Positions 12,040 through 24,519 of a DNA stretch of 64,000 bases are shown in pieces. Under the pieces are notes generated by a model. The model did not search any database, was not told where the DNA came from, and worked only from the letters and a program-made list of their open reading frames with translations. The DNA is from Talpa occidentalis (taxonomy: Eukaryota; Chordata; Mammalia; Eulipotyphla; Talpidae). The stretch is from NCBI RefSeq assembly GCF_014898055.3, contig NW_023600993.1, positions 20,967,048 through 21,031,047 of the forward strand, given 5' to 3'. Position 1 is the stretch's first letter; the number at the start of each line of letters is the position of its first letter. Both the position numbers and the translations under genes were made by a program.

Positions 12040-12544
12040 TAAAAATTAACTCTAATTGGATTAAAGACTTTGATGTAAGACCGAAACTATAAAATACATA
12101 GACGAAAACATGTAAAACACCCCACGGCATTGGCTTCACTGGTATCTTTGTGGATTCATCTCCAACTGCAAGAGAAACAAGAGAATATAAACATATGTGA
12201 GTATATCAAACTAAAAGAGCTTCTGTATGATAAAAGAAAGTGTCATTAAAACAAAGACACCTACTGAATGGGAGAAAATATTTGTACATCATACATCTGA
12301 CAAAGGGCTGATATCCAAAATCTACAGAGAACTCATACATATCAACAAAATGAAAACAAAGAATCAAATCAAAATGTGGGCAGAAAAGCTAAGTAGGCAC
12401 CTCTCCAAAAAAGACTCCAAATGACCAACAGACGTATAAGAAAAATGTTCATCATCTCATACTAGGAGGGAAATACAAATCAAAGTCACAATGAGATACC
12501 ATCTAAGGCCTATGAAAATGTCCCATATCAAAAAGGCCAGAAAC
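12040..12544 (+). mobile_element. L1 ORF2 3' remnant (pseudogene)
   Basis: This segment follows the end of L1 ORF2 block by block: 'aaaattaactctaattggat', 'acctactgaatgggagaaaa', 'ctgatatccaaaatctacag', 'aaatacaaatcaaagtcaca'. A 65-codon frame at 12227-12424 keeps the ORF2 C-terminal reading ([26 protein letters not shown]). The start and the rest of the reverse transcriptase are absent, and the frame is broken around it. A SINE interrupts it at 12545. Confidence 0.9.
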
Positions 12545-12706
12545 GGGGCCTCCCTGATGGCACAAGGGGATAAGCACAGCACTGTGAAGCTATCTGCAAG
12601 CTCTACAGCATGAGTTTGATCCCTGGCAAGCCAAGGAGCAAACCACATGGCGTGGCAGGCCTCTCATCTCGCCCGCTGCTCCCCTCAGCAGTATATTTTA
12701 GATTCC
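12545..12706 (+). mobile_element. tRNA-derived SINE, subfamily B, 3'-truncated
   Basis: Starts GGGGCCTCCCTGATGGCACA, with 'gagtttgatccctgg' as the B-box region, and stops at 'cctcagcagtatattttag' without the A-rich tail. It sits inside the L1 ORF2 remnant, so it inserted after it. The missing tail suggests later deletion. Confidence 0.88.
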
Positions 12707-12709
12707 TCT

Positions 12710-12960
12710 CCTGTCACATGTTTTGGATGGTTTCCTTAGAATAATTCCCAGTAGAAGAATTAGTGGAAAAGGGATAGAAACTTAAAGTGAATTTGTTATA
12801 CACTTAGCAGTAGTGCATGCAAATGTCACAATCTTCCACAGGTATTATAGTAACAGTACTCTTGCCAGTTTACATATCATACTTTGTTGTTTTAATCTGC
12901 ATTTCTTTGGCTTGAGGCAAATTGTATATGGGTTCTTAATATTATATAAGCTCTGTTTTA
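12710..12960 (-). repeat. Old L1 fragment, antisense
   Basis: Contains 'tccttagaataattcccagt', 'agaagaattagtggaaaagg', and 'tttaatctgcatttctttgg', which are typical antisense L1M blocks in the right order. Confidence 0.65.
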
Positions 12961-13159
12961 TAATAATAATAATAATACATTAATTTTTTGTCATAGTTTG
13001 ATATGCTTTCAATGTATCATTTTCTATATTTTCCCCCTCAGAAGATGAAAGATAAATACTTGCTTGTGGTCACATATACATTTATGAGCTTTTTAATTTA
13101 TTTAATTATTTTTAATAGTACAAACTTCTTCATAGCTAATAGTGTAGAGGAGTAAGAGG

Positions 13160-13350
13160 GAGGACATCTAGAGATAGACTGTTGAGGTGTCTGTCATGTA
13201 CTAGCTCTATCCCTTGCTAGTAGTGTGAACTTAAGTTAGCTGCTTAACTCTCTAACCTCTCATTTTCTTCCTGTTAGGTGGGAAGAATGAAAGTATTATA
13301 AAATAAGGATTGCTCTGACGAACTATGTAAAGCATAGAACTTAGGAAACA
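13160..13350 (+). repeat. MIR element
   Basis: Sense MIR: 'ctagctctatcccttgctag', 'ttaagttagctgcttaactc', 'cctctcattttcttcctgtt' in order. Confidence 0.7.
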
Positions 13351-13443
13351 CTTCAAAAATATTAACTATTATTATGGGAGTATGGATTTATTTTTAAAGG
13401 TGGTACAAGGATTGGGTATAAAAGAATATATGTAACTTTCAAA

Positions 13444-13949
13444 TGATGGAGTGATGGAGTTCAAGACATATTACCCCACAATATGGCACGTATGCATATG
13501 GAATATTTCAAGCTGAGGGAATTTGTGAAACAGCAAGTACAGGAAGGATTTGCTGACCTATCCCTGAAGCAGGTCACAAGAACTTCATGTAAGAGGTGTC
13601 ATCCATATACTCAGAGGAAGGGAGACTTCTCTTCAAAGAAGAAACACAAAGAAGAATCTGGAACAAAGGAACAGACCTGCTGTTTGCCAGTTTACTACAC
13701 TTAGTTCATACCCTTTCATGTTGTCTCACATTTCCTCATTTCCTCACAACTTTCGTTCTTTGTTAAATCTAGCATTTATGTCTCTCAGGTTGTCTTTGGC
13801 CTTCATTTCCTGATGAAGGCTCCTGTCTCACATAAATCTCATATTAAATAAATTTCTGTGCTTTTCTCTTCTGAATCTGTCTATTGTTATAGGGGGCCCA
13901 AATAAGAACTTAGAAGGATAAAAGGAGAAGATACTTTTCCTCCCCTACA
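13444..13949 (+). repeat. Probable ERV-L type solo LTR
   Basis: The 3' part, 'attaaataaatttctgtgct' followed by 'ctgtctattgttatag' and 'aacttagaaggataaaagga' up to 'cctcccctaca', matches the ends of MLT2/ERV-L LTRs. These have an AATAAA-like signal and finish in 'CCTAGAAGGGTAGAGG...CTACA'. A 73-codon frame at 13483-13704 lies inside and is unlikely to be a gene. No internal retroviral sequence follows. The 5' limit is approximate. Confidence 0.6.
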
Positions 13950-14131
13950 ATCAGGAGTTATCACAATACTATTTGTTGACTAATAAATAATCTTTCCCTT
14001 ACTAATTGTTTTAAATCTTATTTATAATATTTAATGTACCTTTTTCATAATTTAACACAGCATTTAACATGTCAAAAAGATCTCTTTGTTTCTGTTCCTG
14101 TGTCTGGTCTTAAAATGACTACCAAATAGCC

Positions 14132-14381
14132 TTTTTTTTTTTTAAAGATTTATTTATGAACCGGGGTACAGGCGTGTGAGGGTGAGAGGATTCACCAGAG
14201 ACGGAGTGGGGAACAAAACAGGCAGACTGACAAAATACACTGCTGAGGGAGTAGTGGGCAAGACAGGAGAGGTCTCCTGCACCATGTGGGATTCTCGCCG
14301 GCCGGGATGGAACCCGCACTGCAGAGGCTGCGGATAGCTTCTCAGTGCAGCACTCAACCACCTGCGCCACCAGGGAGGCCC
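14132..14381 (-). mobile_element. tRNA-derived SINE, subfamily B
   Basis: Inverted copy: T-run, AAAGATTTATTTATGAACCG, 'gaggattcaccagagacgg', ending 'gcgccaccagggaggccc'. Overlapping 60-84 codon frames are SINE shadows. Confidence 0.93.
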
Positions 14382-14504
14382 AGTTGCTTTAATTTTTTAA
14401 CTTTAATGTGTGGATTGGTGATCCTTCATTACCCTTTGTATGTATATATGCAAATATGCATTTTACAATTTTTAGTATATTATGATGTCTTGATATTTTT
14501 GAAA

Positions 14505-14815
14505 ATCTGTCTGGAGAGGGACTGTCCCTCTCTGGGCTAGCCAATTCTTAGAGATAGAAAAAGGGCACATCTTTCAAATGAAAATCAACAAATCCCAAAC
14601 CCATATCCCCCAACCATCTTATCCAACTCTCAAACACCAAGTCATTATTTCTCCAGCCCTAAATTGTCTCAGGGCCAGATACAGGCAACTGGAGACCACT
14701 CTATAAACCAGAGCCCTCCAGAACTGTTGAAATGAGCCAGTTCTAAACTTTTTACCCTATCTATTTGTATTCCCATGGAAACCTCAGTAAAGACACAATT
14801 TAAATAGTTTTAACA
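14505..14815 (+). repeat. Possible LTR remnant
   Basis: The phrases 'gggactgtccctctctgggc', 'ctcagggccagatacaggca', and 'ccatggaaacctcagtaaag' have the feel of a class I endogenous retrovirus LTR. I cannot name the family or fix the ends, and there are no coding remnants. Confidence 0.35.
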
Positions 14816-15597
14816 CACAGGTCACTTTATTATTAGTCAAGTCCCAAGAAATATTCTGTTAAGATAATGATTGTATGTGGAAAATCCATGTGCTAATCAG
14901 AGAAATTACATGTTTATAATTACTAAATGCACCCATGTGGAAACTTAACATTTCCTTATTAATTTTTCTTTAGTTTTTTCTATGTAGAATTTTATGTGTT
15001 TACGTAGAATTTTACATGTTTATAATTTAGGCTATCCAATATATTACAACTAATTTTAAAAGGATCTCTTTTTCATTTTGTTTTCTAAAATTTTTTGGTT
15101 TCTATAGAGAAATTATGTGTATATCTGCATTCTTCCCCTAACACTTTATTTTTATTAGTACCAGTTGTTTACTTACACTGCATTCAAAGGCAACATTAAT
15201 CACCCTTCTCTTGATTTATACACGTATGAATGAGGAATTTTGGTTCTTGCATTTCCTGGTGAAAAAATATTTTTCCCCAAAATTGTTACAGAAGCTCTAC
15301 ATAATAAGCAGGAAATTTTCACTAGCCTTATTGCAGCATAAGCTGCTTGTATTTTATGTCTAGCTGTCTGGATACTTGTGTTAGCTAATAAGCTAGTTAA
15401 TAATATGGAATTCATATATTGCAACTCACTTGGTTCACTTAGCTGTATGTGCATTTTCCCCCACAGATAAAGGTTATGATAGATCCCTACTGCTGGCTCC
15501 TAGCTCCAGGCAGAGAGAAAACCCTGAAAAGAATATAAGTAGAGGAACCCTTGGGAAATGTCACTGTTAGGCTTCAAAGCCTTTTTAAGTTTCCTTT

Positions 15598-15760
15598 CAG
15601 GGGTCTCCCTGGTGGTGCACAGGGTTAAGATCCAGCACTATGAAACTGTCCACAGCCACTGCAGCACAAGTTGGATCCCCAGCCAGAGAGGTGACCCACA
15701 TGGTGCAGCAGACCTCTCTTGTCTCGCCCACTGCACCCCTCAGCAGTGTATTTCAGTCAA
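15598..15760 (+). mobile_element. tRNA-derived SINE, subfamily B, 3'-truncated
   Basis: Starts AGGGGTCTCCCTGGTGGTGC with 'gttggatccccagcc' at the B-box position. It ends at 'cagcagtgtatttcagtcaa' without the usual tail. The phrase 'tgtatttcagtca' is repeated just downstream (about 15762-15775), which suggests a small local duplication or slippage. Confidence 0.88.
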
Positions 15761-15957
15761 TCTGTATTTCAGTCATTTTTCAAAATGTTAGTAATTAGTT
15801 ATATTTAATTGTGTGATCCTTTTAATTCTTTTATGTAGTTGAAATTTAAATACAGTGAAATGCACAGATCTTCAGTGTAATTTCTTGAGTTTTCTCATAC
15901 ACCCAGTAACTACCATCCCTCATCAAAATAGATTTTCAACCCCACAAAAAAGCTTTT

Positions 15958-16223
15958 TTTTTAAAGATTTATTTATTTATGCATACAAGAGCTGGGGTAC
16001 AGGCCAGAGGTGCAAGGGGTGAGAGGATCCACCAGAGACAGAGTGGGAACAGCACAGGCAGACTGACTGAAATACACTGCTAAGGGGAGCAGCGGGCGAG
16101 ACAGGAGAGGTCTGCCATGCCATGTGGGTTTCTCCCCGGCTGGCCGGGGATGGAACTTGTGCTACAGAGGCTGTGGATTGCTTCACAGTGCAGTGCTTAA
16201 CCCCTTGCGTCACTAGGGAGGCC
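15958..16223 (-). mobile_element. tRNA-derived SINE, subfamily B
   Basis: Inverted copy with 'gcatacaagagctggggtac' and a terminal 'gcgtcactagggaggccc'. The near-duplication CAAAAAAGCTTT / CAAAAAAGTTTT flanks it. Confidence 0.92.
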
Positions 16224-19200
16224 CTCAAAAAAGTTTTCTAATCTAAATTTTAAAATGTAAACACACTATGACGTGCATTTGCATTCTCAAATACATATAA
16301 ATATAAACTACTATAGAAAATTGTCCATTTATTACTTTCAATCATCAGTGGAAACCTTAACATAGGAAGTTTTCTTTATACTAACTTCAATTAACTTGTG
16401 CTTAAAATCTGCAGAGGAAAACTACAACTGCAAAGTAGAAACGGCCTTCTAGGGGAGTGATTTTTAACTAGGATTCTGTAGTAACTTAGTAACTAAACCA
16501 GCTTGATTAGGTTGCAATTTATAGAAACTCTATAGGATAACTATTTGAAGTAAAATATGAAAATTAGACTAAATGGATTTGTCTCAGAGAATCAAAGCCT
16601 TTCTATACCATTGATGAGAGCAAGTGAAGATGCCTTGATGCAGAGAACCTATTTTCTGCTGTGAATATTTACAGTTGCTCTTCAAATTTAAATTCTACTT
16701 TTGGACTATACACTAACTTTTTTTTTTTTTTAAATTTCACTTTCAGTTCATGGATGTGACTTAAATGATCTTCTAGAGTTCCAGTCAGATGGGCAATAGG
16801 AGTGGGAGGAGCTAGGGAGAAGAGCAGAAATGTGCACCGGGGTGTGTGGGTAGCAGAGTTGAAAACTGTTTTTCCTTTCCTCAAGATTAACAAGTTTCCA
16901 AGAGTGAGGCCATGCTATTCTTCCAAGTTCACAGGGCTTGTAGTGGGAAAGATGTTCATAACAGTTGGCTAAAAAGGGAAGCTTTTCTTCACAGGACTAC
17001 TGGGCTGCCTGTGGTTGCCTGGTTGCAGTTTTTGAGGGGGTGCTGCAGAGGTGGAAGTGGAAAGGGGTTTTGGTGGTGCCTTCCTAAACCAGTGATTTGT
17101 CCCAGTGCAGAGCTTTATCTGAGAAAGTGAATGATTCAGTGATGCAGATTAGGTGCTTGCTAAATGAAAATTCATGTTTATCAGTAATTTTCTCCCTACT
17201 TTAAGAAGTGTTTTCATTTCTGATTACTGAAAAGCAAACAAGTATCATATTTGAATGTCACCATTTATAATAATAGATGTTTTGTGTTAATTTTTACATC
17301 TATATTTGTAATTCCAATTTAAAAATTCACTCAGGATAGTCATTTTTTGGAATTTGAGTTTAGTTATATTTAAAATCTGATGTTACTGATTCCAGACATT
17401 CAAAACTTTCCAACCAAAACTCTCCATGTTTTCTATGTTGCACTTTAATTTTATGTCAGAAGACAATAAGAAGAATTCTACAAAATGTAATTGCTTTCTT
17501 GTAAAAGATAAAAACCTTTTTGAGTGCCAGTTACCATATGAAGTTTCCAGGTGATATCTTTTGTTATTTGGTACTAAAAATTGTGATATGCAGCTTTATT
17601 CAATTTATTTTGCTCACTTTTTTCATTACAAGTATAATCCTTTCTCTGTGATCCAGAGAAACTTAAGTCATATCTCCCAAATCAAGCTACATACAAAATG
17701 AATCTGAGTTTGTTTTAAAGTTTGGATTATTTCTTATTCACCATTACTTTCCTCATATCATACCATTGAGAGCAAAAACATTATTACTGGTTGATGCTGA
17801 ATAGTACTTAATATGACATACAATAGAAATTTGAATAATGAGTATGTATTTTATAGATTGTCACTATTGCACCAGACATTAAATGATTTTTCCATGCCTA
17901 ATAGTAATAACTACTCCTTTCCTATTCACAAAAGGAAGATGTTATCACTGGAAAAAACACAATGCAAGTGAAAATTAGTGGAATTTAATTATATTAAAAT
18001 TAATCTATAATTTAATATTTATAAACATTTGGTTTCTTCCTATAAGTCTTTTGACTTTCCATTTATGTCAGACCTATAAGTTACTAATTTTTAATTCTTT
18101 TAAATTATAATGACTCTGAGGTTTTATTTATCTTTATTTTGTGTTTTGTTTTAAATATATTCACTTTATTCCAAAAAAATAATTTGCTATTTTGTGAATG
18201 TGTGTATTGGGTACACATCTTACATCTGTACTCGCACACATACTGGGAATCATAGTCACCCATATACAGCAAAGGAAGGTGTATATTCCACATCCTTCCA
18301 TGAATCTAAGTGCAAGCATTCTTTTTCAACCTCAGAAATCATCATAGTTGATAAAGACTTGAATCCAGGTGAAATTTTTAAAAATTATGAATTGTGAAAA
18401 TTTAAAAAATTTTTTGAATTGTGCTACTATGTAGGGTCTGCCTATTCCTGTGTAGAAGAGAGATCTTTGCATTATGTGCAAGGTAAATATTCAGAACATT
18501 TGACAGTAACCTGCAGGTTAAAGAATCAGGCTAGTTATACTTACTATTGAAGTCAATGGCAAGAAAAATGGTAAACCAGATAATGAAGCTCTCAGCATTC
18601 ATTCTTTGTCTAGAAAAAAAATGTAACTAACATGGAGTGTTCTATGTGCATCAACTTTTTGGAATATAATCAAAATTTGTGGATATTAGAAAGTCTTCCT
18701 TAGAAACCTTATCTTCTCCCAACAGTCTTCTTGCTAAAATATCCAGTGACTTTAGAAAAACACATGCACAAATAGGAAATGTTTTCAGTAGGCTTGGATT
18801 TTTTGACAGTCTCTAATTTGAGGCCAAATGATCTAACTTACTGGCTTCTTTCAATAGACAAACAACTGTGCCATAAATTCTGCTTTTTGTGGTGTTTTTC
18901 CCTTCTTGGACACTTGTTTCAATTAGCCCTAGTATTATTCTTAGGCTCCGTATAGATATGAGTGAAATCCCTCCTGAATTTCTGTGTTCTATCCCTGGGA
19001 TTGATAAAGACAATTTAAAAAACTAAGTGTAAGACTAAAAATGAAGCACATAACCTTAGAGTTCCTTGAAGCGTGCTATAAGTTATCTTCAGCCAGGATT
19101 GGGAAGTTATAATGAAGGTCTTTCATGCCTTATATTTATGGTGGTCCAGTGGTCAACTTCTGTTTTTAGGAAAAGTAGTCCCCTTGACTGAACTCACTGC

Positions 19201-19535
19201 CTGAATACAGACTCCAGTGTTTTCTCTGGTAATCCCCTCAGAGCAGAGAAACCCACAGTGCTTTAGTGTGAACTTACAGTGGCTGAAGAGATAATGCAGG
19301 GGACAAAAGGGTATCTAGGCCCCATATTTCCAGAGACTAATCTCTGATATTGTCTGAATTTCACAGGAATACTGAACTCTGCTCAACATTAACTAGACTG
19401 AAGCATGTGGTAGTTGATTGATATTTATGAAAGAAATACTAGATTTGTATTCCTCTCTGATAAAATCATGTTTAATATAGAGCTAGAAAATGATTATTTT
19501 AAACCTTTTCTTTTTTCAAAGAAGTGTTAAAAGCA

Positions 19536-19806
19536 GGCCTCCCCGGTGGCACAGCGGTTGAGCGCTGGGTTGCGAAGCTGACCACAGCCTCTGTAGCACC
19601 AGTTCGATCCCTGGCTGCTCCCCGGCCACCAGAGGAGGGTCCCACATGGCACGCAGACCTCTCCTGCCGCCCGCTGCTACCCTCAGCAGTGTACTTCGGT
19701 CCTTCTGCCTGCTGTGCTCCCCGCTCTGGCTCTGGTGAATGCTCTCACCCTCCCGCTCTTCTGACTGTACCCAGTGCTTGCATAAATAAATCTTTAAAAA
19801 AAAAAA
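19536..19806 (+). mobile_element. tRNA-derived SINE, subfamily A
   Basis: Begins GGCCTCCCCGGTGGCACAGC with 'agttcgatccctgg' as the B-box. It ends with ATAAATAAATCTTT and an A-run. The duplication GTGTTAAAAGCA / GTGGTAAAAGCA (one mismatch) lies at 19524-19535 and 19807-19818. The 120- and 126-codon frames here are SINE-derived. Confidence 0.95.
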
Positions 19807-20218
19807 GTGGTAAAAGCAATCATTATCTAGGCCCAGATATTCAATTATTTGTACTCTCCAAATATTTACATGAAGCAATAACCATTATTTACAATGCTGC
19901 ATGAAATTAATTTTCATCCTTATTCCAAGCATATTTTCCCAAGAGATATCCAAAGGGAAATGAGGATATTTGTTTTTCCTCCTGTGTGATAACTTTTGAC
20001 ATGGAATTTGTGTATATTATCAAGGCACAGAAATTTTTGGAAGTCCTGTCAAAGTAGGCAGTGCTTTTGTGATTGTTGACTGACAATCTTGAAAGAAGTT
20101 AAAAACACAGTTATATCTTCAATGAGCATTAAAAAAAAAATCAGAATTTTATGTTCTCATACTTACTACAGCAAACAAACTTATTATTCTTGTTAAAAAT
20201 AAAAACGTTTTCATTTAT

Positions 20219-20505
20219 TTATTTTTTAAGATTTTTTTTTATTTATACAAGAACTGGGGTACCGGCCAGAGGTGCAGCGGCAGGGCGTGGTGGGGGGGGG
20301 GAGAGAATTCACCAGAGACAGAGTGGGGAGCAGAACAGGCAGACTGACTGAAGCACACTGCTGAGGGGAGCAGCGGGCGAGTCAGGAGAGGTCTGCCATA
20401 CCATGCGAGGGTCTCCCCAGTTGGCCGGGAATCAAACTTGCCCTGCAAAGGCTGTCCACAGCCTCACAGTGCTGTGCTCAACCCGCTGTGCCACTGGGGA
20501 GGCCC
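20219..20505 (-). mobile_element. tRNA-derived SINE, subfamily B
   Basis: Inverted copy with 'acaagaactggggtaccggc' and a G-run insertion near 20291-20300. It ends in 'gccactggggaggccc'. The duplication TTTTCATTTAT lies at 20208-20218 and 20509-20519. Confidence 0.94.
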
Positions 20506-20974
20506 ACATTTTCATTTATATGAATTGTGACTTAAGGAAATGGGCAATGTCAAATCAGTTTATGTTGATTATATGAATCTGGAATAAAAACAGTTCTTAA
20601 GGTTTTTCTGACCTTTGCAATGAAAGAAATTCTACCATCTGCCATTCCAGTGAGCAATCCTAATTGTCATTAAATATATAAAAATTTATATATATATTTA
20701 ATAAATGAAAGTCACTCTTATACATGTAAATCTTTATTTTTTATATCTTAACAAGAAAGATTTGATGCTTGCTTTGGTTTCTTTAAAAAAAAAAAAGATA
20801 CATATATAGCATTATATCTGTGTGGACACACATGGCTTTGACCAGCGCCTGGATAACTTATGTTTGCTTAAGAGTCTTCTGACTTAGCCATTTTTAGCAT
20901 TATTTAATAAAAAAGAAGATTCCCCAAAAGCAGAATGGCCATTTAATAATAAAATATTTTAGTAAGGATATACT

Positions 20975-21095
20975 TTATACCAATCTCTAGTAGATAATAG
21001 AATTGTCAAGTGACTTACTGATAGTCATATAGCTAGTAAGGGCCAGAGTTTGCATTCAAATCCTGATCTTATCATTCCAATTCTTCTTCATCACA
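20975..21095 (-). repeat. MIR remnant
   Basis: Reverse MIR tail: 'gtcaagtgacttactgatag', 'tcatatagctagtaagggcc', 'agagtttgcattcaaatcct'. Confidence 0.75.
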
Positions 21096-21350
21096 TCTTA
21101 CTTTATCAAAGACTTGGAGCACAGCACATTGTGGCAAATATTGACAAGTTCATTTTAACCTCTATGGACTATTTAACAAAGTAGAAAAATAACTTATTGT
21201 CTCTAACATAAATCTCCTGAATTTATAGTAGCTGTTTCACAATATTTCTTTTCATACCTATAAAATAAATTGTACTTTGTTACTTTAATCTTATTCCCTT
21301 TTAAAGCCCTTTTACTTCATATGCAAATATGCATATAACAAGCTAAATTT

Positions 21351-21610
21351 TTTTTTTAAGATTTATTTATTTATTTATACAAGCACTGGGTACAGTCAGA
21401 AGTGCGGGAGGGTGAGAGAATTCACCAGAGCCAGAGCAGGGAGAACAGGCAGACAGACAAAATACACTGCCGAGGGGAGCAGCGGGCGGCAGGAGAGGTC
21501 TGTGTGCCATGTGGGGCCCTTGCCTGGTGGCTGGGGATGGAACTGGTGCTGCAGAGGTTGCGGGCAGCTTCACAAGCTAGTGCTCATCTGCTGCGCCACC
21601 GGGGAGGCCC
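21351..21610 (-). mobile_element. tRNA-derived SINE, subfamily A
   Basis: Inverted copy with ATTTATTTATTTATAC tail, 'aagcactgggtacagtcag' and a terminal 'gccaccggggaggccc'. It has a small internal deletion relative to other copies (about 21440-21460). AAGCTAAATTT precedes it and AAGCTAAAATTT follows it. Confidence 0.95.
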
Positions 21611-22929
21611 ACTTAAGCTAAAATTTAATAACAAGATAAAATAATAGCTTTACATGCTCTACAGAAGGAGATCAGCATTTGAGACTATGATATGCCTGTG
21701 TATTTTACGTATATTTTATGTACCATATTTTTATATACCACACACATACACAGTACTGAAAAAATATTTTAATATTGCCTTTAGGTTAAAGACCACAAAA
21801 AGAGGAACACTTAGTCTTTACATCATATTAATATGAATTCCCTGAGTGTTTTACACAACCTTCCTTGAATGATTATTAAGGTATTTAAGTTGTTTAATAA
21901 TGCTTTGAGTGTTATTAAATTCAGCCTTCTTCTCATTATAGTTAATGCTTTTGAATGTACAATGTGACTAGCACTCTGTTAGGTGCTAAATATTTACAAT
22001 ATTGAAAAAATTTTACCTACTCTTGTAGTCTAGAGGCTTGATTCAAGATGATTAAAATCAACATCAGTGAAACAAGAAATTACTGACTTTAGCAGATTAA
22101 ATTAAGAAGAAATGAAACAAAAGAACTTAACATTTGGAAGTTACATTGAGGTTCATTCAGTCTTAGACACTGCGGATTAAGTTTATAATTTTTTAAAATG
22201 TCTAAATCTACAACAATGACATCCAGAATTGACAGTTACAGTAATACCATTTTTTATTATGATGGTATTTGTGTTAATCCTGAATTTTTCTCAACATTTA
22301 TTCATTAATTTATTCCACAAACACTTCATGTGCTCCTGTAGCGTACAAGGTATGGCATGAAGAAGGTATATTAACCAGTTAAAACTTTGATTTAAATGAT
22401 GTAGATCATAACGCATTGTGGAAAGGTTCATGGGAGATGGAATAATACATATGTAAATTGGTTGCAAATTTTAGTCATTTGGGGGGTTTTGATTTTTTAC
22501 TTTATTATATTTTAATCAATGAATGGGTCTGTAAAATAGATGTTGTTTTAACATTTGTTTAAACTTTCTTTTTGACCCAATGGGTGATCAAATTTGTAAA
22601 TGTTTCAGACTTGAAAACAGTATGAATTCTTTAATTCTTCAGTGTTGAGTTTGATAGTGTTTATTAGATTGTTCATTATTTGTGTTAATTGAACTCTATT
22701 TCTTTACAAACTTTTGTGTTCTCTTTACTATTTTTTTAATGAAAAGTGAATTAAAATATCCCATTTTAAACTCACCAGTTTCTACATGTAATTCTGCCTG
22801 TTTTCACTTTGTATGTTTTCAGGTTAAGATTTTAGATATAATCAGGTTTAGGATTATACTTTCTGGATGAATTATTTCTCTTGGAATTAAATAATAATGA
22901 CTTTTTGTTTCTGATCATGCTGTTTGTTT

Positions 22930-23252
22930 ATTATTATTATTATTTTTTTAAAAATTTATACCATAGGTTTTTTATTTTTTTTAATTAAAGATTTATTTAT
23001 TTATACAAGCACTGGGTACAGTCAGAAGCACGGGAGGGTGAGAGAATTCACCAGAGCCAGAGCAGGGAGCACAGCAGGCAGAAGGACTGAAGTACACTGC
23101 TGAGGGGAGAAGCGGGCTGCAGGAGAGGTCTGCACACCATTGTGGGACCCTCCTCCAGTGGCCGGGGAGCAGCCAGGGATCGAACCCGTGCTGCAGAGGC
23201 TGCGGACAGCTTTGCAACCCAGCACTCAACCACTGCGCCACCGGGGAGGCCC
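22930..23252 (-). mobile_element. tRNA-derived SINE, subfamily A, with extended tail
   Basis: The inverted SINE body spans about 22988-23252, with a terminal 'gccaccggggaggccc'. The matching duplication TGCTGTTTGTTT lies at 22918-22929 and 23253-23264. The insertion therefore includes about 58 extra bases beyond the usual SINE tail: a (TTA)n tract, 'ataccataggttttttattt' and a second T-run. See findings for the possible 3' transduction. Confidence 0.92.
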
Positions 23253-23409
23253 TGCTGTTTGTTTTTGCCTTCACATCACTTTTTATACTGAAATATTGCT
23301 ACATTGGTTATAGTTATTGTTACTGTTCCTTTTGTTAATAATCATTGGTGTAATATAGCCTATTTCCTTACTCTTAACTTAGTTCTAAATGATTACATTC
23401 ATAAAAATA

Positions 23410-23965
23410 TACTTTTATAGAGATAAGATATCCACTAATTCACTTTTTTAAAGTATACAATTCAATGGTTTTTAGTTTATTCACATATGCGGCCAATAAT
23501 ACTAATTTTAAAACATATTTTCATTATCCCAAAATGAAACCCCATATCCATTAGCAATCACTGCCCACTTCTTCCCCCTCACCAATCTCTGGCAATGACA
23601 AATCTGCTGCTCTCTCTCTTTGGATTTGTATTTTCTGGACATTTTAGATAAATGGATCATACATGTCTTTTATTTCTGACTTTTATCACTGATTTCATTT
23701 TTTTACATTCATACATCATAACAATTTCAAGATTCATCCTGAATTTGATTTTTAATCAAATCAAATTTTAACTTGAAGTTGTAGTTTGTTTCAGTACTTC
23801 ATTTTTTTTAAAGGCTGAATAACATTCCATTATATATATACCACATATCACATAATATGTAATCTACCCATTGATGGACATTTGAGTTGCTGCTACTTTT
23901 TTATTAGTATGACTAATGCTGTTATGAACATTCATGTTCAGTTTCTTGTGGGGTGAAATGTTTTC
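23410..23965 (-). repeat. Old L1 3' region, antisense
   Basis: A long recognisable series: 'cattatcccaaaatgaaacc', 'cccatatccattagcaatca', 'tttggatttgtattttctgg', 'aataacattccattatatat' and 'cattgatggacatttgagtt'. These are the standard antisense blocks of old L1M elements. No intact frame remains. Confidence 0.85.
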
Positions 23966-24519
23966 ATTGCTGAATCATGGTAAATCTACATCTAATGTTT
24001 TGAGACTACCATTTTTACATATTCACCAGCAATGTATGAAGTTTCCAGTTTTTCTATATCACTTATCTTGTCTTTTCTCAGACATTAAAAACCACAAACC
24101 CAAGGTCTTTTTATCTTATCCTGGTATAAATTCCTTGTGGGCTTCATTCAACTATAGTTCCCACCGATATATCTTTGCATTCCACGTTTCTGGCCTCTGA
24201 ATATTTCTTTTCCTTTCTTTAAAGGTCATATATGTGTTAAAACTTTGAAGTTGTTTTCACTTAGTATTTTTTTGTAGTTGAGAAAGTGAGGAAGGGGCCA
24301 TGGAGACAAAAGATTTGTATTGGATCAGTCTGCCATTTAAATTTGTGTAGATCACTGCAGTTGCAGTTACTATGAAGTGGGTGACTTAGAGTTACAGGTA
24401 TTGCTTAGGTTAGAGGCCAGAGTTTCTCTTCTGGGCTAAATTTCTCAGCCTACATAGCACCCATTATTATATAGTCCCTTGTGAACTAATTCATCTTTAT
24501 TTTTGTTGTGATTTTACAG

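Larger units (their letters stand above)
2920..24519 (+). other. Large 21.6-kb intron rich in SINE and L1 insertions
   Basis: Between GTAAGC at 2920 and the acceptor TTTTACAG ending at 24519 I see no further exon that I can defend. The intron holds SINE copies 2 to 14 of the window, several L1 fragments, two old LTR remnants, a hAT remnant, a (TG)n(TA)n microsatellite and MIRs, each listed separately. Stretches not listed (for example 2920-4130, 4430-5615 and 16230-19520) look like plain AT-rich intronic DNA. The many 60-110 codon frames here are chance or SINE-derived. Confidence 0.6.

Noticed and set aside
13483..13704. 73-codon plus-strand ORF with a basic composition
   Set aside because: It lies inside an ERV-L type LTR remnant and has no retroviral or cellular domain.
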